A DNA stretch of 64,000 nucleotides. Origin: Schistosoma haematobium (Eukaryota > Platyhelminthes > Trematoda > Strigeidida > Schistosomatidae). Of the stretch, positions 1-14,000 are shown one piece after another (the first letter of the stretch is position 1; each line of letters begins with the position of its first letter). The DNA lies in the NCBI RefSeq assembly GCF_000699445.3, contig NC_067195.1, forward strand, positions 13,576,787 to 13,640,786, written 5' to 3'. A program made the translations under genes and the position numbers. The notes below the pieces were generated by a model that made no database searches, had not been told where the DNA came from, and saw only the letters and a list, made by a program, of their open reading frames with translations.

Positions 1-744
1 GTTTACTTGACTTAAAGTATGAGGCTGGCAAAGACTTATGAGAAACTGTATGTTTTTTGCCATCTTTGTGCAACTTATCACTGTGACCAGATGAAGAAGT
101 GACATTAGTCTATGAAGTCGGTGACTGTTGGATTGTTCCGTATAGATAAGTGCAGATTAACTGATTGAGGGTCCGAGCAATTATCGTGAGCAATAGGTGA
201 AATAAATTTACTTTGTTTCTCTCAGGTCTCTCAGTTCCGAAATATTTTTATGCGTTTTTGTTTAGCGAATTCACTATTTATTCTAAAATTATACTGCATG
301 TGCTAAACGTTTCTTTTGATACTTATACCGTGACTACCTATACCATCCTGGGACAGCACCGCCTCGCAGTGCTAATGATGTGCTATAGTAATTTGAGCCG
401 ATATGCATAAGTATCAGGTTCCACGTTGCTTATAATCGACTGAATTCGCTGTGATTATCGTAAGAAACAGTCATTCACACAAATGAATATAAACCTGTAC
501 TAGCATACTATTGAATTTCTTTGTAAGTACAGAACTAGTAGGTTTTAGGGATGAATTCAATCGTTCTTTAATTGTGTTTCATAGTTTGGGAATACAGAAC
601 GAGTATCAATAAATTTATTGAATTTATTGGATTATCTCGTTGTTAGTGATTTTGGCTGGTATATGATCAAACTTTGTTGGCATATGTTCATCTTTTGACG
701 ATTGCCTCGGTAATAGCAATTATGAGATAAGTTGACGTAGATGG

Positions 745-925
745 AATGAGGTCAGTAATGGTACTCGGGACGCATGTTTCGTCCTAACTGGGACTATTAA
801 GTTGGACATAACTACATCCCAGAGTCATCACTCCTAGACACGAACATAGTACAGTTCGCTTGGAAAGTGTTATCCACTTAACTATTGAGTGCAGATAGTC
901 ACTCACTTGTGAAGCGGATAGGAGG
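745..925 (-). repeat. Degenerate hammerhead SINE (SmAlpha-like), antisense
   Basis: Read on the minus strand it shows a tRNA-like head (AGTTAAGTGGATAAC), a decayed B-box region, the phrase ACTCTGGGATGTAG, then AGTCCCAGTTAGGACGAAAC. This layout matches the schistosome SINE with a 3-prime hammerhead. The core CUGAUGA is lost (TTAATAG), so no cleavage is expected. The rest of 1-1620 shows no gene that I can support. Confidence 0.5.
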
Positions 926-1623
926 TTTAGCATAGATATGATAAATTAATGTTCACCTGATTTGGCTATTCTATCTACGTCATACAACATTCGGACGGTA
1001 AATTTAGACTAGACTTATTTCTACGGTTTTTGTAAATGACGTCTGAGGCGTTCACTTTCACTAATCATGAAGTATAAACATGTAAGCTAAAACAGTTTTC
1101 ATTATCATTCAACCTAATAACACTGTAAAGTACATGAGACTATAATTTATTAACGATCTTTGTGGGACGCTAAAGTGACTTTGAAAAACCAACCAGTCTA
1201 CTAGGATCAAAAATAGATTATAAGATTAATATCAGGCATTAGGATTAAGAGTTAGAAGTTCAAGAGCTACAGTTACGTTTTCTATCACGCACCGACATTC
1301 GCTATAACGATAACTTGACTCACGATCATCCCTAGGTTTCTTAGGGAATATATGTATATAATTATGTAACAGGCCTTCAACTACAACTTTACAAAAAGAA
1401 AACTCATGAAATAAAGGATCTTTATTTAAAAAATATGCTTGTACATAAAGAGTAAATAACAATATACAACAAAGTGTACAAATGTTCTTTTGAGCAATTG
1501 ATTTTGGAATTCTATGATTCAATATTTAAGTGTATTTCTAACAATAATACTACAAACAGTATATATAAATATAAATCATGCAAAGCTGAGAATGAATTCC
1601 AAACAAACAAGATCTTATAGTTT

Positions 1624-1629
1624 TTTATT
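1624..1629 (-). terminator. AATAAA polyadenylation signal of the SLC6 gene
   Basis: AATAAA on the minus strand, about 60 nt downstream of the stop codon. It is the first canonical signal after the stop, so a short 3-prime UTR is likely. Confidence 0.5.
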
Positions 1630-1688
1630 ATTATTTCGAAACCTCCAGATTTATCCGCCTTTTTAACTCATCAAACCAATTTAATATT

Positions 1689-2021
1689 TTAAATAGAATT
1701 TTTAACTTTATCAATCAAACGTTGAATTTTATTCAGTTTGTCGAAATGTACTTCATGGTTTTCTTCTTGATAATGACTTTGTTGTAGGCAGTGCGGTGTT
1801 GTTGATTGAAGATGATGATCATTTGAATCATGTTTCTGATGTGATGGTGCTATTTGTTTAACTCTGACAATATCAACATTGTCATCATCATCATCATCGT
1901 CATCATCACCACGTTCAATTTGTTCCGGTAATTTTATAGAAGTAAACGTCTGAGCAGAATTTTCTGGAATTTGTTTCTGTAATGTGTTGAGAATAACAGC
2001 AGAGCTGGCCGCAGCTAAAGC
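1689..2021 (-). CDS. SLC6 exon 13 (residues 708-817), C-terminal tail and stop
   Basis: The acceptor is TTATTAG, and the frame runs to TAA at 1689-1691. The segment is hydrophilic, with nine consecutive aspartates (residues 746-754) encoded by GAT/GAC repeats, and histidine- and glutamine-rich stretches. It ends in a lysine-rich amphipathic piece ([16 protein letters not shown]). No known domain was recognised. Confidence 0.85.
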   Translation of the reverse strand, partial: ALAAASSAVILNTLQKQIPENSAQTFTSIKLPEQIERGDDDDDDDDDNVDIVRVKQIAPSHQKHDSNDHHLQSTTPHCLQQSHYQEENHEVHFDKLNKIQRLIDKVKNSI

Positions 2022-5000
2022 CTAATAAATAAAAATATATAAACGAATTTGGAAAAGAAAAAAAATTCTATCAAGTTCTTATTTGTTTTTTATGGAGAAA
2101 TGAGGGCAGTTAGAAGTTGTTTAGGTTTCGTTTTTTTACATCTTAGGTATGAATCTTATGTATATTTATTGATGCTCAGTTGAAAAGAATCCCAGATTAA
2201 AACGAAATAACCTAAAGGAAAGCTGCGTAGATTGAATAAACTTCATATCAATTGATGATATAAACCTAACAGAAAGAATTCAGAAAAAAAACTGACTTTC
2301 TAACATTTGAATAAATAGGATTTGAAATTTATGACTTTAATAACTAATATTCATTATGTTTGGTATGTGCATAACAGTGGAATCCAGATGTATATTTCGC
2401 CTCAGTTGTAATTAATCTACTGAATATAACTGAGTCCCAGTGTTGATATCCACAACAAGACTGGAACACAGTAAATGAAAAGTTCCCAAGTTATCAATAC
2501 TGAAGCCTAATTAAAAAAAAGTATAAACACTAGTTAACGGTGTAATGAATTCAGATAATATTGACATTCAATGTTGAGATACATGTACATATATATTGTC
2601 AATTATGTCAAAACTATCTGTCTGTCAGTGATATTAAATTCATTGGAGTTAATATTTGTTTTATCTTCACTACAGACAATGATTCTATGGGTTATTTTGT
2701 ATTAGATTATCGTTCAAGAAAAAAAGCAGATATTAGTTGTACAATTATTATTGGGAACTCTGAGTTCGATCCCAGTGGAAATGGGTGGGTCATGGATATA
2801 CATTGTAAAGATGTTGGATACTACGAACAAATGAGTTATCCACTACCTCCTGGTTTTCAGTCGTTAGCTAGTCTAAAGTCATTTCATGATGTGAACTATA
2901 AAATTCCTCAATTGATAATAATAATAATAATAATAATAATAACATGAACTTACTGTTTGACTGGTTGTTAAAGCTACGTTAGGATCTAATGGAACAAAAT
3001 CTGCATTACTAGCAGCTCGTTTTATCACTTCCTTTGTATGAGCTTCAGTAAGTTTTTCAGCTACTTTTAGTTTACTTTGAAAAAATTTCGTATCATCCAT
3101 TACCCCAGTGGCAACAGCTAATCCACTGACAAGTGAACCGCCTAAATTAAAATTCATTTGACTACTAGATATTGCATGAGTCATCGTTGTAGACGCATTA
3201 CCAGGACCAATATCATAAATACGCGAACGATGTAACGATTCATTTGATTTAATCATCGAAATGAATTCTGTACGATATTCTTTCTCAGCCGGTCCCCATT
3301 CATGAACAGGTTTCAAAAATTCTTTCATTAACTATTCATAAAGGGAGGTAGGGGGTTTAAAAATAATTTTCTATGTAGTAATGGGAAATAAAAATATACC
3401 TTCGAGTAAACTAAAATGAAACATATATCTAGTTCACTCTGTCGACTCTGTTCCTGAACACCAAAGTATATGAAACTATAGAGAAAATATTTACATTAAT
3501 AGTTACAGTATAACTTGACTGGTAGAATCTGATCAACACTAAGGTTTAGATGTAAAAGTAAGTTTTACTGACCAGTCATAGTTAGATTTAAGATAGTAGC
3601 TTGAAGACAGATTTTTAAGCAAGCTAATGGTAAACAATTTGTATCTGAATAGGACGTCTTAAATTTATAAACACAGTAAGACTAAAGAATATTGAGGAAT
3701 TAGAGAGTAACTTTTGAAATATTAACGAAAAAACTGAGTAGACTGTCGATAGGAAAAAATTGTACAAAACGAAACGAGTTGCAACGTGACGTCTTAACAT
3801 AATTTGAAAATGTTTCAATGTGACTAATATGTTTTTGAGATCCGGAATTAAAGAACTATTTACATAACCGTTTATCAATTCGGCTACGAATCATTCTTCT
3901 ATTGTAACTAGAAAGAAACAGTGCTTCCTGGTTTCCAGTGATGGCCCAACTATGATCAGCATATAATGTGATCTATTTAAATCAGTCAATCTCCACAGAA
4001 CCCCTTAATAATTATTTATTTACATTACTTGCATGCTGATTAGCTAAAAGTGGGCTATACTAACGAAAGTTGCTAATTTTTGTCAACAAAGTATGTTTTT
4101 TATTCACCTAATACACTTTATCAAAGATAAATCACTCATAAGTGATTCACAACATAAAAAAATGAAAGAAACATACAACATAACCGCCTTCTTTACAGTA
4201 TTTATATAAAAACCATGCAATGATTGTTAATACAGGTATAGCTGCTAATATTTGACGAAATATTAATGCCCACTGTGGATATGTATAATTGCCTTCTTTA
4301 AATTCTGTTGAATAAATAAATATTGCAATGATCAACAAGAAACAAATGATCGGTGTGAATACAAGCCAACAAATACGCCAATACCAATTTGGTCGTTCAT
4401 CAATCATCATTTCAATATCACGTCGAAATTGTTTTAAACCTAAAATATAATAAATGAAGAAGAGAAATTTGGAAAAAAGTGAAGATTAGAATTGAAACAA
4501 ATAATTTAGGTGAAAATTTTCATTATTATGGAAATTCATTCAGATGAGTATGACAAGAATAAAGCTTTAAAATTCACATCATGAACAGATCTTAGTCAAA
4601 CAACCATTTAAAATCAGGCGTTTGATAGTTGTTTTGTTCATAAGCATGGGACTTCACAGAAATGTGTACGGAGGATCCCTGTTGTGAGTAGTTAAGTTCA
4701 ATATTGTCGGGTGTGTAGCGATTAACCACTGAGAGACTTGGGAGGCGATTGTGCAATACCATGAATTCAGTTCAACATTTAAGCCTCCCAAGGAGACCTG
4801 AAGTCCTTCAATCGACTCATGGAGAATCTTGGTATACGCACTGTTGAGAATTCCCATTTAATGATGAAACAACTGTCAAGTACTCCCTAGTTATTCATGT
4901 TTATCTAGCTAAAGCCAATTCGTGATGGAAATTACAGAATTCAAAAATCTTCATTAACTCATATACAGTAACATTGACCACTTGATAACTAGGCACTAAC

Positions 5001-8000
5001 TTTGAGATATATTTCCCGGACTTCTAAGCGAAGCTGTGAAAAGAGAAAGCCAACCACATCGAGTATTAGGCGGTTACCCACCAATGATTTTGGAATGAAA
5101 ATTGACTGAAACTAAACATGCAGACTATTTAAAATGACTATTTAAAGGTTAATTGCTGGCATCAAGACCACAATGATCCTTGGTTCAATTATAAGTTTAG
5201 CTGTGAGTGCACTTTCATGAGAAGACCTATACTGGGACGAAACAGCTATCCATTTCTTCCTAGTTTTTAATGGCTGTCTACCTACAATCAGTTTATGATG
5301 AAAAGTATAAAATTCAACAATCTCTACAAATCCTTTATACAGTCAATCATGCCAAATACTAGGCAGTTATCTGCATATCAAGCTGATCTCTCTTTATCAA
5401 ATGAATTACTCATCATTACAGTTATGTGGAAAAATCCCAACCTTGTTACATCTAATTGTGTTTACCAGTTTACATCTACGTGCCAAGGCACATACATCGA
5501 GAGAACAGAAAAGAGCGTTAGTTTACGCATCGTTGAGCGCATTCCATAGAAGCTAAGACCTAGAGGACAATACGTTTTTAGCAGTGCAAATTCTTACTAC
5601 GTATCTACGTATCTCAGTTAATTTTATTTTAAGAGTTAAATAAGAACAATTATATATTGCTTCTAAATAATTCTGTTTCTAAGTTCTCAGGTATCTATCT
5701 TAGAATATTCTTATACATTCAACTTATAAATATCCACATTATTTGACAAATGTACATTCTTGCTAACTTCGCCTGGAGCCCCTCTCGAGCTACTGCCTGT
5801 CCCAAGCCCGGATAAAGGAGGGTTTGGCATGGGGTTAGCGACCACATCCCGTAGAAAACTAATTCGCTAACAAACGCTAACCATAAAAACATCCCTGCTA
5901 GTTCACTCATACTTATTACTCTATTCATCACTTGATTTGTGTGTGGGGTGTGATACTGCCCGGGTGTTCAAACTAAAGCAGGTAGTTTTCTTAGGGGGCT
6001 ACTCTCGGAGCGTTTGACCTAAAGGTCTGGTCCATAAGGCAGTGGAGCAACATCAGGAGATGCAGTCACATGGTAGCCGGTAACCAACGTTTGGTTCATA
6101 TGCCATTTATTTCCTAAGGATCCTGCAGCCCATGTTCACTATTGGTTTGGAATCAGAATTTTCCAACTCCCCTAGGTGAACCCTCCGTGTCCACTGACCC
6201 GGTTAAAGCGCCGGACATTCACTTTTCGTTCTCTCAATTTCGTAAACAACAAGCAGCAAGTAGAAATTTCCTGTCAGTGGTTGGATGCACGTGGACATGT
6301 GCGAGCATTTCGAGAGGGAGAGCTAACTCTTCCCACCCCGGCTGTACCAGGACGTTTGGGGGCATGCACACAAAGACTTTTAATGATTAATACTATTATG
6401 TTTAAGATGTAATCAGCTGACGAGAAACTCCGAATAATATAACGAATTCATGTTATTCTGCTACATTAATCGTTCTTGTTTTAGTCAAATATAAAGTATA
6501 AAATACATCAAATGATCGATGAATTAATATTACAAAGTTGCTAAACGACAGACAGTTGCTCACGTGACCAAATAATCACTGTAGATCGCCCTCCTACCAT
6601 ATCAAAATTATTTTAGAAGACAAAACAGAATAGAATAAAATTTGTCAGTGCATCAACGAGAACTCTTAATATGTAGTTTATTGAATACAAAAATAAACAT
6701 AATTATTAGAATTTAGTCAATGAATAGATGATTGGAAGGTGTAAGAATGACAGATCATTCACTCTTCAATGAATTCAATTGATAAGCTGTCATATCAAGT
6801 GTATGGTGTTTCAATTAACGAAAATATTAAATTCCATTGTAATTAGGCACTGATTTATTATATTCTATTACATTAATTAGTTTCACTTTAATCAAACATT
6901 TTTGAAAAAAACAGTCATGAAAGATTTTTTCTACAAAATTATTCGTTTTAATGAATTAATTCTTAAATAATTTTTATTCATAAAAGTGTTAATCATCTAT
7001 GATAAATTAAAACTTACCATATACATAACAGATAACAATTGTTTCACATAATGCAATAACCAAAGGTGTATAACCTGATATAACACTATCACATATAGAG
7101 AATAAATAATAACCACCGGCACAGACCATAGGTAATCCAAGCAAGAAATCAACAAAGCATATAACAATTCTATGTAAACCAATAACAGCCATAATAACAC
7201 AGAGAAAAAAGGGAAAGAAAGAAAGATAAAATAAAGTGTATGTATTGATTTACTGTTGGTGTATGAACGGTCTTATAGGGAGTTTTACTATTATACAGTC
7301 TAGTTAAATGTCTAGATTAACCTGTTTTCCAGATGTACAAATAGTGCAATGTAGTTAGCTATTTATAATACATTTGTTGTATTTAAATAATATTCTGCAT
7401 GGTTACCGGTAGGTATTCATTATATTCCTAAACACCAATGGGAAGATTCAAATAACCAATACAAATGAATCAAAACTTCACACCGATACACAATTCAATT
7501 GCTATCTGAACTCAGTAGTCAAGTGGATAACGAGATATTGTTTCATGTAAACGGTACTAGGGTCAAGTCCTGGAGTGAAAATCAACTCTAGGATGCAGAT
7601 ACATCAAGCTGATAAATTTTGTAAATATTCATGGAGAACACATTACTGATGCTAGACTTCTTAAGACCAGAATTTTCACTTTTACTAAATCAGTGTTTCC
7701 CCATAGGCGAAATAGTCAACCGAGGTTTGAAAGTAGATGATATAGTCGAATAGCCTAGTCAGAAAAAACGGATTACTCATGACTACCAAATACTATTTTG
7801 CGTAAACAGACGTTGTCAGTCAGTCAGCTACAACGTAGGACCAGGCATTTATATGCATCAGTCCAAGTTGCCACACCTAATTAGCACAACAACATGAACA
7901 CCAAATTCACAGAAGTAGTCACTTCAATGGTAGTAATATATTAAAAAAAAGAATGTGTATAAAGACATAATACAGGAAAGAATAATTAGTTCGTAGGAAT

Positions 8001-11000
8001 AAATATAGTAATTTTAATCTCACGGTTTAAGGGTAGGCAACGAATGTACACACCTACACCATTGTGGTCAGTTATGAGCCATGTCACCAAGAGTCTCCAT
8101 TCATTACTTACGATAGTCACGCGGACCCCAACCAAGTAGTTTGCATCTTCTAACATGGCTCAGACTAGAAGTTAGTGACTTCAAGGACTGATGCACGTTT
8201 TGGTTTGGCCGCCCCTAACTTTCTTCCAACCATGTCCAACACTAGTCAGCATTGCGCGTCGTGGTAAACGGTGTCCAGGCATACGTAACACGTGGCACAA
8301 CGATCTCATTCGATGAACATTCACAACCTCATGAACTGATTTACCATCATTTCTAATTCTGAATCCGTGCAGAGATTTCGTCAGACACCAACTCATTAAG
8401 GCTGAACAGACTAACAAGATAAGTGAAGTTTGTCGACGCGTTCGACTACTTCACTCGCTATCCCTAGTTCAGGTGTTGACGCAGGCCAGTCCTGAAGTGA
8501 CAATTTGCATTTAAATAGGGAGAAATGCATCATAAACATTCTGGTATTGTTGCTCAGTGCTACCAAAAGACTGCATCTTATCAGAATCTTCATCAAACAG
8601 GACTATGTCATCTGAGTATTCTAAGTGGATCTCTTTGTAGGAGATCGATTCCTGAAAATTCAGTCGACGAGACTGTTATTTCCAGCAGTAGATCTATGAT
8701 GAAATTGAACAAAAAGGGAGATAGTGGATAGCCTTTCCGGACACCACATGAGGTTGCAAAATCAGATGACAGTTCGCCATAAGCTCTGACTCGACTAGTA
8801 GTGTTCGAGTAAAGAGCCTTCACAAGGTTTATGTACTTCTGAGGTACACCTTTCAATGACAGACACTGTCAAAGGAACTCTAGATCCACAGAGTCAAATG
8901 CTGCCTCTAAGTCAACAATTCTATCATTGTCGGCGCCGATAAGCATGCCTGTGTTCTAAAATCTGACAAGTGAATATGTGGTCGATGTAACCAGGACCAG
9001 GTTTGAAACCAGCCTGATTTCCTCGCATTTGAAGTTCACAAGTCTTTGTTAAGCGTCCGAAGATTATTGAGGCTAGTATTTTAGATGCCATATTAGTTAA
9101 TTAAATTCCCCTATGCTTATCACATGATAATTTTGACCCCTTCTTATATATTGGGACGATCAGTGATTGGGACCAGTTAGATGAGATTACATCCGACTCC
9201 CAGATTTTAGCTAAAATATTGGTCAACCTGATCACTAAAACTAGACTATCATCCTTAAATACATCTGAATCCAATCCGTCTGGACCAGCTGCTCTTGCTG
9301 GTTTCAGATTAGTCATAGTTTTTTTAACTCCAACTAGAGTCGGGGCGGGCCATCAGTATAAAAAATTTGAAACGATACAGTTGTCAATATCTCACCATCA
9401 ACTGGAAAATTATTTTTTTATTATTCATTTACGTAGTATCTAATTTCATTTTTTTAATAAAAATTCTTTTCCTCTGATTTCTGTCATCCTTCTTTGAGCT
9501 TTACTCATCTTATTCTGTTAATCTATTTAAATTTATGTGTTATTTCGTAACCTTGACATCGGTTTTCATTCTCTAGCAACGTGTCTCTTTGTTTGGAAAT
9601 TTCCTTTTGTATAAATCCTTATTCATTTTACTCTTGTATAACTCTTCCATATCTGTTGCCGTTATTCTACTAATATGACATAAAGTCTGTATATTAATCG
9701 TAAATAATTAGTACTATTATTTTCATGTTGTAAGCAACTGATGAAAAACCATATGAAATAAATGACTTTAATTTATTCTGCTACATATTTTGTTGTTGGT
9801 TTAGTCGAATTTATCGATGGAAAAAATGTATGAAACAAAACCTATATTTCGAGTTAGATATGTATTGGTTAGAGAAGTTGTATGACACGGGTCGAAATTG
9901 GTCCCAATGTTTCAGATAGATTCACTATTTTTCCACCTTAAGATTCCGAGTTTTAATATAATCTCATACTATGTTTTCTGACAATCCATTCGTTCCTCTC
10001 GAATTATATTGTTGATTGCTACTTAATCTTGTAGTACAGATGTGATATGGTGAATTCGAGTAATGAACATATGTGCCGTGCTGTACGTTGCTTTTATCTT
10101 ACTGACTAATATTTCATTGAAATCGTGGACCGATTAAAGTTAGACCACTAGCAAATACCTAGAAGCACTGAATGACTATTTCGTCCCAGTATCGGACTCT
10201 ACAGCACCGCGCATTCTTCACCGCACATGCGGTAATCGAACCCAGGAGCTTAGGTACTCGAGATGTTTTCAGGAGGGGTTTGTGGAGATTTTTAGAAATT
10301 TTCACAGATTGAAATCATGAGTCAGTTGAAGACAGACCACCATTGAAAACCTGGAAGCACTGGACGGCCGTTTCGTCCTAGTATGGGACTCCTCAGCAGT
10401 GCGCATCCCATACTAGGACGAAACGGCCGTCCAGTGCTTCCAGGTTTTCAATGGTGGTCTGTCTTCAACTGACTCATGATTTCAATCTGTGAAAATTTCT
10501 AAAATCTCCACAAACCCTTCTGATAATAATCATCTGCTCACTAGTGACTGACTTCAAGAGATACTCCTGGAGTTCTAGTGGGAAGCCGTTACCAGTGGAG
10601 TACAACCAGGTCTGTTGTGAGATATCAGCTCACTGAAGACAATGGTATATGGTGGCGCAACTTCGTGGATTGGTTGAAGTTAGACATTAACACCGTTGGA
10701 TGCCGGCTCAGTGGTCTAATGGTTAAGTGCTCGCGCGCGAAGCCAGTACGTCCTGGGTTCGAGCCCCGCGTGGTGCGGGATCGTGGATGCGCGCTGCTGA
10801 GGAGTCCCGTACTAGGACGAAACGGCCGTCCAGTGCTTCCAGGTTTTCAATGGTGGTCTAGCTTCAACTGACTCATGATTTCAATCTGTGAAAAAAACTC
10901 GAGATATTTATCTAATTATTCTACCAGTCAAATATTTCCACAACAGTAAAAGAAGTCATTTTATTATTGATAGTTAATAAAATCGGAAATCTAGCACTAA

Positions 11001-14000
11001 AAAATAAAGGCAATTAAATGTTAAAACCAATATAACAGTAAAAATCATGTACTATCATGAACTACTTGTTCAACTTACCGATAGAACATTTTACGTTTTG
11101 TTGTCAACACTACACCTAATCGTCTCAGTTCATCTTCTGTGCCGGATAGGGTTGTTTCCAATATGGAAAACTGTGAACCAAGACCAAGTGTTAACATCAT
11201 GATGAAAAATAACACTGACCATAAACTAGGCAGAGGCATATTTGTCATCGCTTCAGGATAGACAACAAAAGCGAGTCCAGGACCTGAACAAATGTTTTTT
11301 TGTTGAATAGAAGAAAATGGCTAATGTTTAGTCAGCTATTCACAATGGCTAGCATTTAATGTGATTTCATACATTTGTATAACAGAGGAGAAAAAAGGCA
11401 GGGATTTTCAAAAGTGATGATTAACGAAGCGTTAACTGTGCAAAGACTTATTATTACTCCATGTTCTGCACAAAAGATGCAGACAGACATTCAACTTGAT
11501 CTTTTATAGTACGGGGTTTCGGAGATTGTTGAGTTCCATTGTATTCATCACGAATCCATTAAAAATCCGGAAGCACTTAAGGCCCGTTTAGTCCTAGTAT
11601 GAAACTCTTAAATAATGCTCACTCATGACCCTGATAATGGATATCTTAAGAGACATTTATATTTAGTAGCTACACTTAAGGAAGTATAGGATTTCGTGTA
11701 TCTGGTATACATTCATTTTTTGCTTGACCTTGAGCTACCTTGTTCATTTGAGGATTACTGATGTTTATCCGGCTCCTCAAACTGAATAAGAACCATAGTT
11801 AGAACGTGTGACCAACTGGTTGAGAGGCGGACTAGGTGTGTGAAAATGTCACATGTTTGTTTGAAACTAGCAAAGCATAATAACAAGGAAAGTTTAGGAA
11901 ACGACTAGTTAAACAATTGTCAAAACGATTTTCAATCGTAGCATCTTCCGAAACGTCTACAGTCTGAAAACGGTTAACATTCTCCTTAATTAACTGATTA
12001 CAGCTTCTCTTACATTTTGTGCGTTCTATTTTCCATTTGAAGTTCAAGGGACGAAGACTTATGTGAACCAAAATAGCAGTTCAGTGTACAAGATATTTCA
12101 TCACCGAGTTCCATAGAAACAAAGATTAAATTGAAGTAAGGTTTAATAGTAATTGATTTTTAGAAAATTTATCTAGCTATGAAATAAAATTGAAAAGTAT
12201 AATTTCAGTGTTGTATGTAACAAATCGTTTTGTGCAAAAGCAAACAAAAGTGTTACGAAATAAGTTCAAATATAACGACTACTCATTGATGTCGTAATAA
12301 AAATAAACGTTTTTGTGGTATTTAAAGTAGGCTGAATAGCTGTATCCCTTCCCCAATAATAGGCTCTCCTCAGTATTGTAATAAATGTTCACAAAAGTAA
12401 AAATTCTAAGTCTCAAATCTTTGTCACAACAGAAAACTGTAAACCTAGAAATAATTGTATTCTATCCAGCCCGTATATAATGACATAATCTGCCATTTGA
12501 CATACCAGCTAAGTGATAGGCTGTGCGAATCCACATACACCAAGTGTCTGTGTTCACACAGGACCTCATGGTCGAACCGTACATGAGCGCTGACAAACAA
12601 GGGGTGCTTTTACACGTAATCAAGGTCTCATCGACCATATCGTTGTCTAGATCAGAGAAATAGAGCTATAAACACCCATGATTTATGTACACTTTATTTG
12701 GTTTTGGTATTTACAGCTTTCTAGTCATGCTTACATGGTATCCTCGCCCATATTTCAGATTTAGCAAGCGTATGGGGTGTGTGAATCGGAATCTCAGTCG
12801 GACGACCGCTGAATGTGGTAACACGTACTTCAACTCTAAGAGTCCGCTCCTTATAAGTAAGGTAACATAGATGAACTACGCGGACAATTTTATATCCCGG
12901 AGAAAAGAACTTAAAACTAATGTGTATTTACAAACAAATAACGCTCTGGCTATTATTAATCTTCAAATATTCACTATAGTACTGAACAGATGATGATATA
13001 CTACCGTAGTCCGAAACTACAGTCAATCAATTCTTTAATCCAGATCGTATCAATTTGCATTACAAAATAAATAGGACGCTAGTTATCAATTAGATCGATA
13101 AAAATCTGATTGTGTTGACAACAAAACTAGCCAAATGTCATTTATGTACTAAGTTTTCAAAAATTTGACATTTTCAAAGAACATTTTTATACATACTTAT
13201 CTAGCTGTAAATAAACTCAAACAGCTGAAAAGCATCAGTGATAGACGAGTATATACAAGACGATATATTTAAATACAAGGAATAAGCTGTCAACTCACCG
13301 GATGTCGCCACTGCAGCGACTGTTGTATTCTTTGTTAAAGCCATAAAACCCAAATTGCTAAAGATAACAAATCCAGCGTATACAGAAGTTGCACAATTGA
13401 TGATAGCGAATATTACAGCATCCCTGTTTTTTTAATGGAGAAAAGTGAAGATAAATGAGGTTTCAGTAAGAAAAAACCTGACGTTTTCGATGTTATACGG
13501 CATTGTATTTCCCATAAGTGAGACGTTCCTTTGACAAGATTAAATTTTTTTCAGTTGACTCGTAAATAGACCAGAAAATATTAATGATATTTTTTAATTC
13601 ATTTAATTTTGGTGGATTACCTATCTAAATGTCAACTATGATGAGGTTTGCTGTGGTCCAGGGATTTTTCATTCTGGCGAGAAGTGTTTCATATTTGAGT
13701 GTATTTTTCATATCATTTGAAGAGTTTGAAGTATTAGTTACTAGCAATTATCTGCTAAGGACGATTCAGTGTTACACAGTGAAACGAACATGTAGAGTGA
13801 AATTTCTAACGAAGATTATACACTGTTAAACACAGTATTACTCACTAACCAAATGAAATGAAAGTTGCTCGATAGGTTTAGGAACAACGCATTTATTGAG
13901 GACTAAAAAAGTTGTGAATAAATTCAGCCGTCAGTTATGACAGCCAATGAGGACATTTTTAGCGCTTTCTTCATGTAGAAGTGAACGTTTTAATCATTCA

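Noticed and set aside
10705..10790. A tRNA gene
   Set aside because: A and B boxes are present, but the sequence is the head of a repeated SINE that continues into a hammerhead. No separate tRNA end is seen.
10578..10871. 97-aa ORF
   Set aside because: It is a chance frame across the SINE and its ribozyme.
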